Of a stretch of 19,021 nt of DNA, positions 1-7,607 are shown piece by piece; the stretch's first letter is position 1, and each line of letters begins with the position of its first letter. The notes under the pieces are model-generated. The model had not been told where the DNA came from. It saw only the letters and a list, made by a program, of their open reading frames with translations, and did not search any database. This DNA is from DASZCR01 sp035942915. Its GTDB lineage: Bacteria; Acidobacteriota; Blastocatellia; Pyrinomonadales; Pyrinomonadaceae. The stretch covers positions 1-19,021 of the forward strand of contig DASZCR010000011.1 of the NCBI GenBank assembly GCA_035942915.1. The letters run 5' to 3'. The position numbers were made by a program, and so were the translations under genes.

Positions 1-1
1 A

Positions 2-82
2 CGCACGACCCATACGCCGCAGACCTCGCCGCCAGACACCTACCCGCCCTCCACTGTTTCCGACGGTGACACGCCTATGTAA
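2..82 (+). CDS. C-terminal tail of an upstream gene (partial)
   Basis: One forward frame stays open from the window edge to a TAA at 80-82. Its 26 codons mostly end in G or C, as in the real genes of this window, and the other two forward frames look less coding-like. The visible tail is rich in Pro, Thr, Ser and Asp, like a disordered C-terminus. The rest of the gene lies outside the window, so no function can be given. The call rests only on codon composition and the stop position. Confidence 0.4.
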   Translation, partial: RTTHTPQTSPPDTYPPSTVSDGDTPM

Positions 83-100
83 TCGCGGTCATAGATGAAG

Positions 101-202
101 CAGTGATAGGTGATAAGAAGGAAGTGATAGGTGATAGGTGATGGGTGATAAGAGAAAGCCTGTTTTCTTCCTATCACCTATCACCCATCACCTATTACTG
201 CT
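101..202. repeat. Heptamer-type tandem repeat forming an inverted repeat
   Basis: Copies of GTGATAG / GTGATGG run in tandem on the left side (about 102-150). Their reverse complement (CTATCAC, CCATCAC) runs on the right side (171-199). The two sides form arms of about 28 nt with only a few mismatches, several of them G:T, around a centre at 151-170. A transcript could fold into a long hairpin. The sequence between the upstream stop (82) and the sigma-54 promoter (309) holds nothing else that I recognise. Similar short tandem heptamers are known as dispersed intergenic repeats in some bacteria, but I cannot tell whether this one is dispersed. Confidence 0.75.
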
Positions 203-308
203 TTCAATGGGAAGTGCGTTTCATAGCTTGTCACTAAAGGTGACGCGGGCGGGGTGTGGTTGGTGGGACGATTGGGGGATTGCGCCGATTTTGCAGGGAA
301 AAAGTGAG

Positions 309-324
309 TGGCATTGGCATTGCA
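309..324 (+). promoter_or_regulatory. Sigma-54 (-24/-12) promoter of the pilin operon
   Basis: The sequence TGGCATTGGCATTGCA has the invariant GG (310-311) and GC (322-323) separated by exactly 10 nt. The flanking bases match the RpoN consensus TGGCA-n-TTGCA almost completely. Transcription would start near 334-336, about 65 nt before the first pilin start. Pilin genes are a classic sigma-54 target, through PilR-type activators. A sigma-54 activator gene follows this operon at 4228. The match is visible directly; its activity is inferred. Confidence 0.72.
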
Positions 325-398
325 CAAGGTTGAGGCGTGCGGACTGTGCCCTTTGCTTGGGCGCTTCAAGAAACAGTTAAGGAGTCGGAGGCCAGAAG

Positions 399-1565
399 AT
401 GGGTGTGCAGATTTCAGTGCGTGACGGTCGGATGCGCGGCGCAAGACGCGGCGAGTTCGGCTTCAGCATGGTGCAGATGATTATCACGATGCTCGTCGTC
501 TCCGTCGTTGCGACCTTCGCGTTCATGCAGGTCGCCGTCGCACGCGACAATATGCGCCTGACGGCCGCCGCGCGCGAGTTGGCCGGTTACATCGAAAAGG
601 CGCGCCTCGATTCCATCCGTCGTCACGTCGCCGCCGGACAGGAGGCGACCGTCAGTTTCCCTAACGCCAACTCCTACACCGTGACGATGGATTTCGGACT
701 CACGGGGACGCTCGTCAGCCGGACTTTCGCGCTGCCCGAAGGCGTCACCCTAAGTCTGATTAACGCGGCCACCGGCAACAACATTGCGCTGCCCACCTCC
801 TTCAGTTTCGACTGGCGCGGGCGCATCTCGAACGAACTTCGTATCACCCTCGTCAACACGCGTGCGCACAGCAGCGCGGTCGCCATTACGCGCGCCGGCG
901 AAGTGTCGCTCGACCGCGAGCCCATCGTTCTCACCGCCAACGCCATCTCGGCCGTCCCACCCAGCACCGACGTCTTTTCGGCCGGCAGCGGCAGCACCAC
1001 CACCGGTGGCAGCACCACCGGCACAACTACCGGCACGACGACGGGGACGACGACGGGGACGACCACCGGGGTGACGGGTATAACGACCGGCGATACCACT
1101 ACCAGCGGCACAACTACAGGGACGACTACCGGCACGACTACCGGCACGACAGGGACGACAACAGGGACGACTGAGACGACCGGGACGACCGGGACGACGA
1201 CGGGCAGCACCACCACCGGCACGACCGGGACGACTGGGACGACCGGGACGACTGGGACGACGACCGGCAACACGACAACAACCACGACGCCCGTCTGTGG
1301 TCTAACCGTTACCCCCAGCAGTTTCTCGCTCAAGCGGAACAAAAGCGAGAACGTGGTCGTCACGCTCACCAGCGCGACGACCATCACCGCGCGCAGCGAC
1401 AACGCCAGTGTGACCGTCACTTTCGTTTCCAGCAGCGGCCTCAGTCACATCTACAAGATTGAATCCATCAACACGAATTTCGACTACACAGCCCACATCA
1501 CGTTCACGCCTGCCTGCGACTCGACCAAGGCCAAGCAGGTGGACGTGCAAGTGACGAAGAACTAA
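399..1565 (+). CDS. GspH/FimT-like minor pilin with Thr/Gly-repeat linker and Ig-like C-terminal domain
   Basis: The 388-residue protein begins with a basic leader and a type IV prepilin cleavage site (G21|F22), followed by a hydrophobic helix to about residue 47. The mature N-terminus reads FSMVQM, so position +5 is Gln26 and not the usual Glu. Residues about 48-190 look like a GspH/FimT pseudopilin head. From about 195 to 298 comes an almost pure Thr/Gly linker with some Ser and Val. The last 90 residues look like a small beta-sandwich (Ig-like) domain with Cys300 and Cys373, which could form a disulfide. Ordinary FimT/GspH proteins are about 150-200 residues, so linker and extra domain are additions. 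The start is supported by GGAG at 387-390, 8 nt upstream. It is the first gene of the operon and probably acts at the pilus or pseudopilus tip. The pilin assignment is firm; the Ig-like call is by eye. Confidence 0.82.
   Translation: MGVQISVRDGRMRGARRGEFGFSMVQMIITMLVVSVVATFAFMQVAVARDNMRLTAAARELAGYIEKARLDSIRRHVAAGQEATVSFPNANSYTVTMDFGLTGTLVSRTFALPEGVTLSLINAATGNNIALPTSFSFDWRGRISNELRITLVNTRAHSSAVAITRAGEVSLDREPIVLTANAISAVPPSTDVFSAGSGSTTTGGSTTGTTTGTTTGTTTGTTTGVTGITTGDTTTSGTTTGTTTGTTTGTTGTTTGTTETTGTTGTTTGSTTTGTTGTTGTTGTTGTTTGNTTTTTTPVCGLTVTPSSFSLKRNKSENVVVTLTSATTITARSDNASVTVTFVSSSGLSHIYKIESINTNFDYTAHITFTPACDSTKAKQVDVQVTKN
1003..1275 (+). repeat. In-frame minisatellite coding the Thr/Gly linker
   Basis: The DNA is made of imperfect 9-nt and 12-nt units such as GGGACGACC, GGGACGACT and GGCACGACTACC. 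Each unit encodes Thr-Gly-Thr or a close variant. All unit lengths are multiples of three, so loss or gain of units would change the linker length without breaking the frame. The most regular stretch is 1177-1262. The antisense reading is an artificial Val/Pro-rich frame. Confidence 0.85.
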
Positions 1566-1583
1566 GCCGAAGGAGCCAGCAGC

Positions 1584-2084
1584 GTGCGACTCAACACCCG
1601 TAGCATGACAATTGAACGAAGGCGGAGAGTGGCCGTCCGCGACGGCGCGAGCGCCGAGCGCGGCTTCACCCTTATTGAAACTGCCATCGCGCTTGTCATC
1701 ATGATGATTGCAGGCTTCGGAGCCATCTCGCTCTTCATCTTCTCAATCAACTTCAATGCCGGTGCCAGCGACCGCGCCCGCGCCTTCGCCATCGCGCAAC
1801 AGCGCATGGAGATGCTGCGCGCCACGTCCTACGCCAACCTCGTAGCGACGACGGCTAACCCCGCTCCTGAGCAGGTCACGGTCGGCTCGAATCAGGCCAA
1901 CGGCGGGGCTGACCAGCGCACCTTCAACGTGCAGACGATTATCACCGACGGGATGGTCATCAGTGGCACGCCGCGCCGCAAGACCATCACCGTGACGGTC
2001 GTGCCGCTGGGAGCGGCCCGCTTCTCGGCCGGAGCGGTGACGCTGGTCACGCAACGCGCCTCGACGCTTGACGGGCCGAACTAA
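1584..2084 (+). CDS. pilV: Type IV pilus minor pilin, PilV/GspI-like
   Basis: This 166-residue prepilin has a basic leader of 27 residues, the cleavage site G27|F28 and the canonical FTLIE start with Glu32 at +5. A hydrophobic helix follows to about residue 53. The segment after it (ARAFAIAQQRMEMLRA) is typical of PilV/GspI proteins. The small C-terminal head contains a Thr/Val-rich beta stretch. The start is a GTG preceded by AGGAG at 1571-1575 with an 8-nt spacer. It lies 18 nt after the previous gene and 45 nt before the next, in one operon. PilV-type minor pilins join the tip complex that primes pilus assembly. The subfamily call comes from the N-terminal segment and gene order. Confidence 0.82.
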   Translation: MRLNTRSMTIERRRRVAVRDGASAERGFTLIETAIALVIMMIAGFGAISLFIFSINFNAGASDRARAFAIAQQRMEMLRATSYANLVATTANPAPEQVTVGSNQANGGADQRTFNVQTIITDGMVISGTPRRKTITVTVVPLGAARFSAGAVTLVTQRASTLDGPN

Positions 2085-2129
2085 AGCGCGCCGCGCGCCG
2101 CAGGCGGATATATGAGGAGCAACCACGAC

Positions 2130-2771
2130 ATGTCGAAGGAATATTGTAAAGCATCGAGCAGCGCGGGCTTCTCGCTCATCGAGTTGATGGTCGCGATGGG
2201 TGTGACGCTCGTCATCATGGTCATTGCGAGCACCCTGCTCGGACAGGCTTTCAACGTCCGCACCAGAGAGAACTCGCGTACCGAAGCCCTCGCCGACGTG
2301 CAGCGGGCGCTCAACAGCATGTCGCGCGAGATTGCCAACGCGGGCTTCGGCCTCAACAGTATGACCACCAACGGCATCGTGACGGCCGACTCCAACGCCT
2401 CGCAGATTCGCGTCCGCGCCAACCTCGACGCCTTCGCCGGGGGAACGCCGAGCACGGCCGGCTCGGACGAGGACGTTGTCTTCGCCATCGCCAACAATGG
2501 CAGCCAGCGCCTCATCACGCGCTACAACGTCAACGCCGGAGCAACCGCTATCTCATCACTCGCCAATCGCGTCGATACGCTGACTTTTGAATATCTCAAC
2601 GCCAACAACACCACGGCGACCGGGCCGGGTACGGCCGAGAAGGTGAGAATCACGGTCGGCGTCACGCTGCCGGCCGTCGGCACGGCCGGCACGCGCGGAT
2701 ATCAACCGGCCTCGCGCACGCAGGTCACGTCCGAAGTGACGCTGCGCAACAAGAATCTCACTCAGTTCTGA
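2130..2771 (+). CDS. pilW: Type IV pilus minor pilin, PilW/GspJ-like
   Basis: Read from 2130, the protein has 213 residues: a short leader, cleavage site G13|F14, the motif FSLIELMVAM with Glu18 at +5, and a hydrophobic helix to about residue 36. The next stretch (DVQRALNSMSREIANAGFG) is highly characteristic of PilW/GspJ. An in-frame ATG exists at 2112, but GAGGAG at 2114-2119 lies inside that longer form. It sits 10 nt before the ATG at 2130, so 2130 is the better start. The stop overlaps the ATG of the next gene by one base (2771), which suggests translational coupling. Role: minor pilin of the tip or priming complex. Confidence 0.85.
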   Translation: MSKEYCKASSSAGFSLIELMVAMGVTLVIMVIASTLLGQAFNVRTRENSRTEALADVQRALNSMSREIANAGFGLNSMTTNGIVTADSNASQIRVRANLDAFAGGTPSTAGSDEDVVFAIANNGSQRLITRYNVNAGATAISSLANRVDTLTFEYLNANNTTATGPGTAEKVRITVGVTLPAVGTAGTRGYQPASRTQVTSEVTLRNKNLTQF

Positions 2772-4087
2772 TGAGTCTCGGAGCACTATCACCGATGGGG
2801 TCGAAGAAAATGAAGAACGCAACATCTGTGCGCCGCACAGCCGAACGGGCGGCCGAGCGCGGTGCTGCCCTAATCTCGGCGCTGCTCATCTCTTTGATGC
2901 TGCTGTTGGCGGGCGGCGCGCTGATTATGACGACGGCGATGTCGGCCTCGAACGCGGCGGACGCGACGGCCGAGGCGCAAGCCTACTACGCGGCCGAGGC
3001 CGGCTTGCAGTCGGCGCTCGCCGTCCTGCGCGGCAACGTCGCCTCCAACCCCGCAGGCACTCCCGCGACATTCCGCTCCGCCGTCTGCGGCACGGCCGTT
3101 CCATGTCTCAACTCCGGCGGCGATATGTCTCTGTGGCTGCCGCGCACTAACGGCGTCGTGCCCCTCAACGACACTTTGCAACTCTCCTACACGGTTTCGG
3201 TGACGGCTCAGGAACTCGCGTTGGGGGCGGTCGTCGCTCCCACTTATGAGCCAAGGTTTCTGACCATCACTTCGACGGGTCGCGGGCCGAAGGGCGCACG
3301 CAAAGTGCTTGAGATGATGGTCGATGCTTACGCCTTCGACTTCACCGCGCGCGCCGCCGTCGCCGTCCGCAGTAGCGACGTAGATGCAACCGGGATGGTC
3401 AAACTCGACCTCGGCAGCAGCAACCCGCACGCTTGGAACGGCAACGATCAGGCCATCCCGCCGGGGCCGCCTGTACCTGCCTTCGCCGTCACGAATACGG
3501 CCGATTACGACGCGGGCGATGGCTTCGGCCGGGAAGCGGACGGCAACGCGCAGGGCGTCGCCGAAAAAGCCATCGGGGCTGATCAGGCCAACGTCCTCGG
3601 CCCTCAACAACTCGTCAAGCTTCCCATCGGCGACTTGGAGTACTGGCTGCAAACCGCTAACGGCGCTCGCACCTTCCTCAACATTATGGAGGCTCAAGCC
3701 GCTACTATCGGGCGTCTGAACCCGTCTGACATCGGCACGGAGGCCGCCCCGAAATTCACCTTCATCAACGGCGACCTTTCTCTGAGCGGCGGCGATCACG
3801 GCGCGGGACTGTTAATCGTTACGGGCACGCTCACGCAGAGCGGCAGTTCCAGTTTCAAGGGCATCGTGATAGTGCTCGGCGAGGGCAGGATTCAGCGTAA
3901 CGGCACACCAGACGCGCTCGGCGCTCTCATCGTCGGAAAGGTCAGTCGTACGGCCACAACCGGTTTTGAAGCGCCCTACATCGACTCCTCCGGCGGCGGC
4001 AACTCCCTCGTCGGTTATGACTCCGAATGGGTCAGGAAAGCACTCGGCGTGATGGGCGCTCGCGTCATCGGTGTGGTCGAGAAGTAA
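2771..4087 (+). CDS. pilX: PilX/GspK-like pilus assembly protein
   Basis: The 438-residue protein has a basic N-terminus and the sequence ERGAALISALLISLML, with a single hydrophobic helix around residues 32-55. It continues AQAYYAAEAGLQSAL, the hallmark of PilX_N/GspK proteins. It lacks the +5 Glu (Ser36 there), which is normal for GspK-type tip subunits. The large C-terminal region is Gly-rich and beta-rich (GLLIVTGTLTQSGSS, then GIVIVLGEGRIQRNGTPD). ATG codons at 2771, 2795 and 2810 are all in frame. The first overlaps the pilW stop, while CGGAG at 2779-2783 would favour 2795, so the exact start is uncertain. It is the last gene of the operon. No pilY1 or major pilin gene follows. Confidence 0.82.
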   Translation: MSLGALSPMGSKKMKNATSVRRTAERAAERGAALISALLISLMLLLAGGALIMTTAMSASNAADATAEAQAYYAAEAGLQSALAVLRGNVASNPAGTPATFRSAVCGTAVPCLNSGGDMSLWLPRTNGVVPLNDTLQLSYTVSVTAQELALGAVVAPTYEPRFLTITSTGRGPKGARKVLEMMVDAYAFDFTARAAVAVRSSDVDATGMVKLDLGSSNPHAWNGNDQAIPPGPPVPAFAVTNTADYDAGDGFGREADGNAQGVAEKAIGADQANVLGPQQLVKLPIGDLEYWLQTANGARTFLNIMEAQAATIGRLNPSDIGTEAAPKFTFINGDLSLSGGDHGAGLLIVTGTLTQSGSSSFKGIVIVLGEGRIQRNGTPDALGALIVGKVSRTATTGFEAPYIDSSGGGNSLVGYDSEWVRKALGVMGARVIGVVEK

Positions 4088-4110
4088 CCGCCTCGTCTGA
4101 GGTCATAAGT

Positions 4111-4157
4111 AAGGCCGGGTTGCTGCCCACGCGAGCAGCAACCCGGCCTTCTTAATT
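4111..4157 (+). terminator. Intrinsic terminator of the pilin operon
   Basis: Arms 4111-4126 and 4135-4150 pair perfectly over 16 bp (AAGGCCGGGTTGCTGC and its complement) around an 8-nt loop. The hairpin is followed by CTTAATTTT. It lies 23 nt after the pilX stop and separates the operon from the regulator gene. Confidence 0.9.
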
Positions 4158-4177
4158 TTCATGCTCGAAAGGTGCGC

Positions 4178-4206
4178 TTGACACTCATCGTCGCCGGTCG
4201 TTACCA
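4178..4206 (+). promoter_or_regulatory. Possible sigma-70 promoter for the regulator gene
   Basis: A perfect -35 hexamer TTGACA (4178-4183) is followed 17 nt later by a poor -10 (TTACCA, 4201-4206). It lies between the pilin terminator and the regulator start at 4228. Only the -35 is convincing. Confidence 0.35.
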
Positions 4207-4227
4207 TCCGCGCGACCTCTCTATCTT

Positions 4228-5598
4228 ATGCCTGACATTCTGCTTGTCGAGGACAAAGACAGTCTGAGGCGCGTGCTGCGCCTGACGTTGGAGAACGCCG
4301 GTTACACTGTGGCCGAGGCGGCCGACGCGCGTGCCGCCGCGCGCGAGATTGCCGAAGCCCCTTTCCGCCTCGTCCTCACAGACCTGCGGATGCCGCACGG
4401 TTCAGGTATCGACGTGCTCCACGCTTCGCGCGCGGCCGACCCGGAAGTGCCCGTCGTCGTCATGACCGCTTACGGCTCAATCGACGAGGCCGTGCAAGCG
4501 ATGAAAGACGGCGCGCACGACTTCCTGCAAAAGCCCGTCGACTCGAACCACCTGCTGCTGCTCATCGGGCGCGCGCTCGAACAGGCGCGTCTGCGCACGG
4601 AGAACGTCCTGCTGCGTGAGGAATGGTCGCGCCGCTATGGCTTCCCACGCATCCTCGGCGAGTCCGACGCCATCAAGCGCTCCGTCTCCGAGACGCAGCG
4701 CGTCGCGCAGACGGAGACGACCGTGCTCCTGCTCGGTGAATCCGGCACGGGCAAGGAACTGTTCGCGCGCGCCGTCCATCATCTCTCGACGCGACGCGAC
4801 AAACCCTTCGTCGCCATCAACTGCGCGGCCATCCCTGAGACGCTCATCGAGTCGGAACTGTTCGGCCACGAGCGCGGCTCATTCACTGGCGCCAACGAGC
4901 GTCGTCCCGGAAAGTTCGAGTTGGCTGCGGGCGGGACGGTCTTCCTCGACGAGATTGGCGAACTGCCTCTCGCCGTGCAGGGAAAACTGCTGCGCGCGAT
5001 TGAAGAGAAGACGGTTGACCGCATCGGCGGACGCGCGCCCGTCCCTGTTGACGTGCGTATTGTCGCCGCTACCAACCGCAACCTTCAGGCGGCGGCAACG
5101 GCCGGTGAGTTTCGTCTCGACCTCTACTTTCGCCTCGCCGTCTTCCCCATCGAGATTCCGCCTCTGCGCGAACGCGGCGACGATGTGATACTGCTGGCGC
5201 GCCACTTCGCCGCGCAGTTCGGCAAGGAGTTGCGCAAGCGCGAGGCCGTTTTGAGCGACGAGGCGATAGCGGTCTTGCGCGCGCATCGCTGGCCGGGCAA
5301 TGTCCGCGAATTGGAGAACGCCATCGAGCGCGCCTGCATCCTCGCCGATACGCTCACGCTCGCTGCGAGAGACCTCGGACTGCCCGCATCCGCCGCGCCG
5401 CAATCATCCCCCACGCCCTCCGAGTGGGACTTCTCCGGCACGCTCGCCCAAGCGACCGAGCGCGCCGTCCGCTTCGTCGAGCGGCACAAGATTCTCGAAG
5501 CACTCGCCGCGCACGACGGCAACAAGACGCGCGCCGCCGAAGCCCTCGGCGTCAGCTACAAAACACTCCTGACCAAAATTAAGGACTACGCACTCTAA
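4228..5598 (+). CDS. NtrC-family sigma-54-dependent response regulator
   Basis: The 456 residues show the full NtrC layout. The receiver domain (about 1-120) has the acidic pair Glu8/Asp9, phosphoacceptor Asp52, Thr80 and Lys102. The AAA+ domain has Walker A GESGTGKE (170-177), the sigma-54 contact loop GSFTGA (217-222, a Ser variant of GAFTGA) and Walker B FLDEIG (239-244). A Fis-type helix-turn-helix ends the protein (NKTRAAEALGVSYKTLLTKI). It should bind upstream enhancers and remodel sigma-54 holoenzyme when phosphorylated. No histidine kinase gene is visible in the window. Because it follows a minor-pilin operon with a sigma-54 promoter, a PilR-like role is plausible but unproven. No clear ribosome binding site precedes the ATG. 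murJ starts 9 nt after the stop. Confidence 0.93.
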   Translation: MPDILLVEDKDSLRRVLRLTLENAGYTVAEAADARAAAREIAEAPFRLVLTDLRMPHGSGIDVLHASRAADPEVPVVVMTAYGSIDEAVQAMKDGAHDFLQKPVDSNHLLLLIGRALEQARLRTENVLLREEWSRRYGFPRILGESDAIKRSVSETQRVAQTETTVLLLGESGTGKELFARAVHHLSTRRDKPFVAINCAAIPETLIESELFGHERGSFTGANERRPGKFELAAGGTVFLDEIGELPLAVQGKLLRAIEEKTVDRIGGRAPVPVDVRIVAATNRNLQAAATAGEFRLDLYFRLAVFPIEIPPLRERGDDVILLARHFAAQFGKELRKREAVLSDEAIAVLRAHRWPGNVRELENAIERACILADTLTLAARDLGLPASAAPQSSPTPSEWDFSGTLAQATERAVRFVERHKILEALAAHDGNKTRAAEALGVSYKTLLTKIKDYAL

Positions 5599-5607
5599 CC
5601 GCCCCAG

Positions 5608-7476
5608 ATGACTCCGACGCCCGAAGACCAACCCGACTCGCCAGACAAGACGCGCGAGCGCGACAACGCCGACTCGACTGTCGAAGCCGGTATCGAAGAC
5701 GCGCAGGCGACCAAAGACCCCGGAGTAGAGACGGCCGAAGCCGAGACTCCGACCGGCACGCCCGGCGAACTCGTCGCCGAACAGGATTCGTCGCCCGCCT
5801 CTCGGCCGCAGAGCGGCGGTGAAGGACGCAGCGTGGCGCGCTCGGCAGGCATCGTCAGTCTGGCCGTGATGGGGTCGCGCGTTCTCGGTCTGGTGCGCGA
5901 ACAGGTCTTCGCCGCTTACTTCGGCGCAGGCTTTCTCAACGATGCTTTTCAAGTCGCCTTTCGCATCCCGAACACACTGCGCGACCTCTTCGCCGAAGGC
6001 GCGCTCTCGGTCGCTTTCGTCAAGACCTTCACGGACTATTCGGTCAAGAAAAGCGAGGAGGAGGCGTGGCGTCTGGCAAGCATGGTCTTGAACGTGCTCG
6101 CCATCGTCCTGAGCGTCATCACTATCTGCGGCATTATCTTCTCGCCGCAGATAGTCGCCATCATCGCGGGCGACTTCTCGCCCGAAAAGGCGCGTCTGGC
6201 GACGACGATGACGCGCATCATGTTCCCCTTCATCCTGCTCGTCGCGCTCGCCGCCGTCGCGATGGGCGTGCTCAACACGAAGGGGCGCTTCGGTATCCCT
6301 GCCTCAGCCTCGACGCTCTTTAACGTCGGCTCAATCGTCGGCGGTCTGGGCTTCGCCTACTGGCTCAGCGGCGGCTCATGGTCAAGCCCGCGCGACCCGC
6401 AGGCCGTGCCGGAGTCGGCCGCGCAGTGGGCGATTATCGGGATGGCGATTGGCACGCTCATCGGCGGCGGTCTCCAATTTCTCATTCAAGTGCCGTCGCT
6501 GCTGCGGGTCGGCTTCCGCTTCCGCCCGCTCGTCTCTTTTACAGACCCCGGCGTCCGGCAGGTGATGCGATTGATGGGGCCTGCCGTTATCGGGACGGCC
6601 GCCGTCCAGATTAACGTCCTCATCAACACCTTCTTCGCGCAGAGTATTCCGGGCGGCGTCTCCTGGCTCGGCTACGCGTTTCGACTGATGCAGTTGCCTA
6701 TCGGCGTTTTCGGCGTCGCCATCGGCACGGCCACGCTGCCGACCATCTCGAAGTTTGCCGCGCGCGGCGACATCGGAAACTTTCGCTCGACGCTTTCCTC
6801 CTCCATCGGTCTCGTCTTTCTCCTGACCATCCCTTCAGCCTGCGGCCTCGTCGTCTTAGGCCGACCCATCATCGCCCTCATCTACGAACGCGGCGCGTTC
6901 ACCTCGACGACGACCGAGATGGTCGCCACGGCGCTGGCCGCATACTCCGTCGGGCTTGCAGGCTACGCCGCCATACGCGTCCTCTCGCCTGCCTTCTACG
7001 CGCTCGACGACGCGCGCACGCCGATGCTCGTCAGCCTCATCTCCATCCTCGTCAATGCCGTCGCCAGCTACTTCTTCCGTGACATCTTCTCGCAGGTCGG
7101 CGTCACGCCCGCGACGCCTTCCGGCTACGGCCACGTCGGGCTGGCGCTCTCAACCTCCTGTGTCGCGCTCATCAACTTCTTCGCGCTCGTCTTTATCATG
7201 CGGCGCAGAATCCAGCGCCTCGAAGGGCGTCGCATTCTCTCCTCTTTCGTCCGCATCACGCTCGCCTCGGCTGCGCTCTCGGCCGCCAGCTATTTCACCT
7301 ACGCGTGGCTCCACGCCGCGCTCGGCGGACGCAGCCTGACGACGCGGCTGATAGAAACCTTCGTCCCGATTGCTGTCGGCGGCGCGGTCTTCCTGATTTC
7401 GGCGCGCCTGTTGGGCGTCGAGGAGTTGAGACAGGCCATACAGGCCGTGACTGGTCGCTTCCTGCGTCGGCGTTGA
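5608..7476 (+). CDS. murJ: Lipid II flippase MurJ (MviN)
   Basis: From about residue 77 onward this is a MOP-superfamily membrane protein with about 14 hydrophobic segments. It carries MurJ signatures near its start (GSRVLGLVREQVFAAYFGAG, NDAFQVAFRIPN, RDLFAEGALSVAF). MurJ moves lipid-linked peptidoglycan precursor across the inner membrane. The first 75 residues are an acidic, Glu/Thr/Pro-rich, probably disordered extension. The ATG at 5608 has no clear ribosome binding site, whereas an in-frame GTG at 5833 has AAGGA at 5822-5826, 6 nt upstream. That start would give 547 residues, nearer the usual 500-550. The extension is equally GC-rich and codon-like, so both starts are possible. It follows the regulator by 9 nt, probably in one transcript. 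Confidence 0.94.
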   Translation: MTPTPEDQPDSPDKTRERDNADSTVEAGIEDAQATKDPGVETAEAETPTGTPGELVAEQDSSPASRPQSGGEGRSVARSAGIVSLAVMGSRVLGLVREQVFAAYFGAGFLNDAFQVAFRIPNTLRDLFAEGALSVAFVKTFTDYSVKKSEEEAWRLASMVLNVLAIVLSVITICGIIFSPQIVAIIAGDFSPEKARLATTMTRIMFPFILLVALAAVAMGVLNTKGRFGIPASASTLFNVGSIVGGLGFAYWLSGGSWSSPRDPQAVPESAAQWAIIGMAIGTLIGGGLQFLIQVPSLLRVGFRFRPLVSFTDPGVRQVMRLMGPAVIGTAAVQINVLINTFFAQSIPGGVSWLGYAFRLMQLPIGVFGVAIGTATLPTISKFAARGDIGNFRSTLSSSIGLVFLLTIPSACGLVVLGRPIIALIYERGAFTSTTTEMVATALAAYSVGLAGYAAIRVLSPAFYALDDARTPMLVSLISILVNAVASYFFRDIFSQVGVTPATPSGYGHVGLALSTSCVALINFFALVFIMRRRIQRLEGRRILSSFVRITLASAALSAASYFTYAWLHAALGGRSLTTRLIETFVPIAVGGAVFLISARLLGVEELRQAIQAVTGRFLRRR

Positions 7477-7507
7477 TGTGAATTTCAGGGTAACTTGTTG
7501 TAAACAG

Positions 7508-7535
7508 TTGCTTTTTTTCTGGAAGCGAATAGAAT
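7508..7535 (+). promoter_or_regulatory. Putative sigma-70 promoter (distal) of the PEP-CTERM gene
   Basis: TTGCTT (7508-7513) and TAGAAT (7530-7535) are separated by 16 nt in an AT-rich patch of otherwise GC-rich DNA. A start near 7542 would give a leader of about 300 nt containing both hairpins. Confidence 0.5.
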
Positions 7536-7607
7536 GGCTTCCAATTTTTCTGAAACCCTCGTCGCATTGCGTCTTTACGAGCAATATTGAAGTATCAAGA
7601 CGGCACG

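Noticed and set aside
101..202. CRISPR array
   Set aside because: The repeats are heptamers without spacers of regular length and they form an inverted pair; no cas genes are present.
138..444. Two small overlapping frames (plus 138-380, minus 181-444) upstream of the pilin operon
   Set aside because: They cover the heptamer repeat and the sigma-54 promoter, have no ribosome binding site and no recognisable product.
674..1420. Long minus-strand frame, Val/Pro-rich
   Set aside because: It is the antisense of the Thr/Gly minisatellite and pilin gene; the repeat keeps the opposite strand open by composition. No start signal supports it.
2870..3799. 309-codon minus-strand frame opposite pilX
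   Set aside because: The plus strand encodes a recognisable PilX-like protein; the antisense product is Arg/Gly/Val-rich with no motif.
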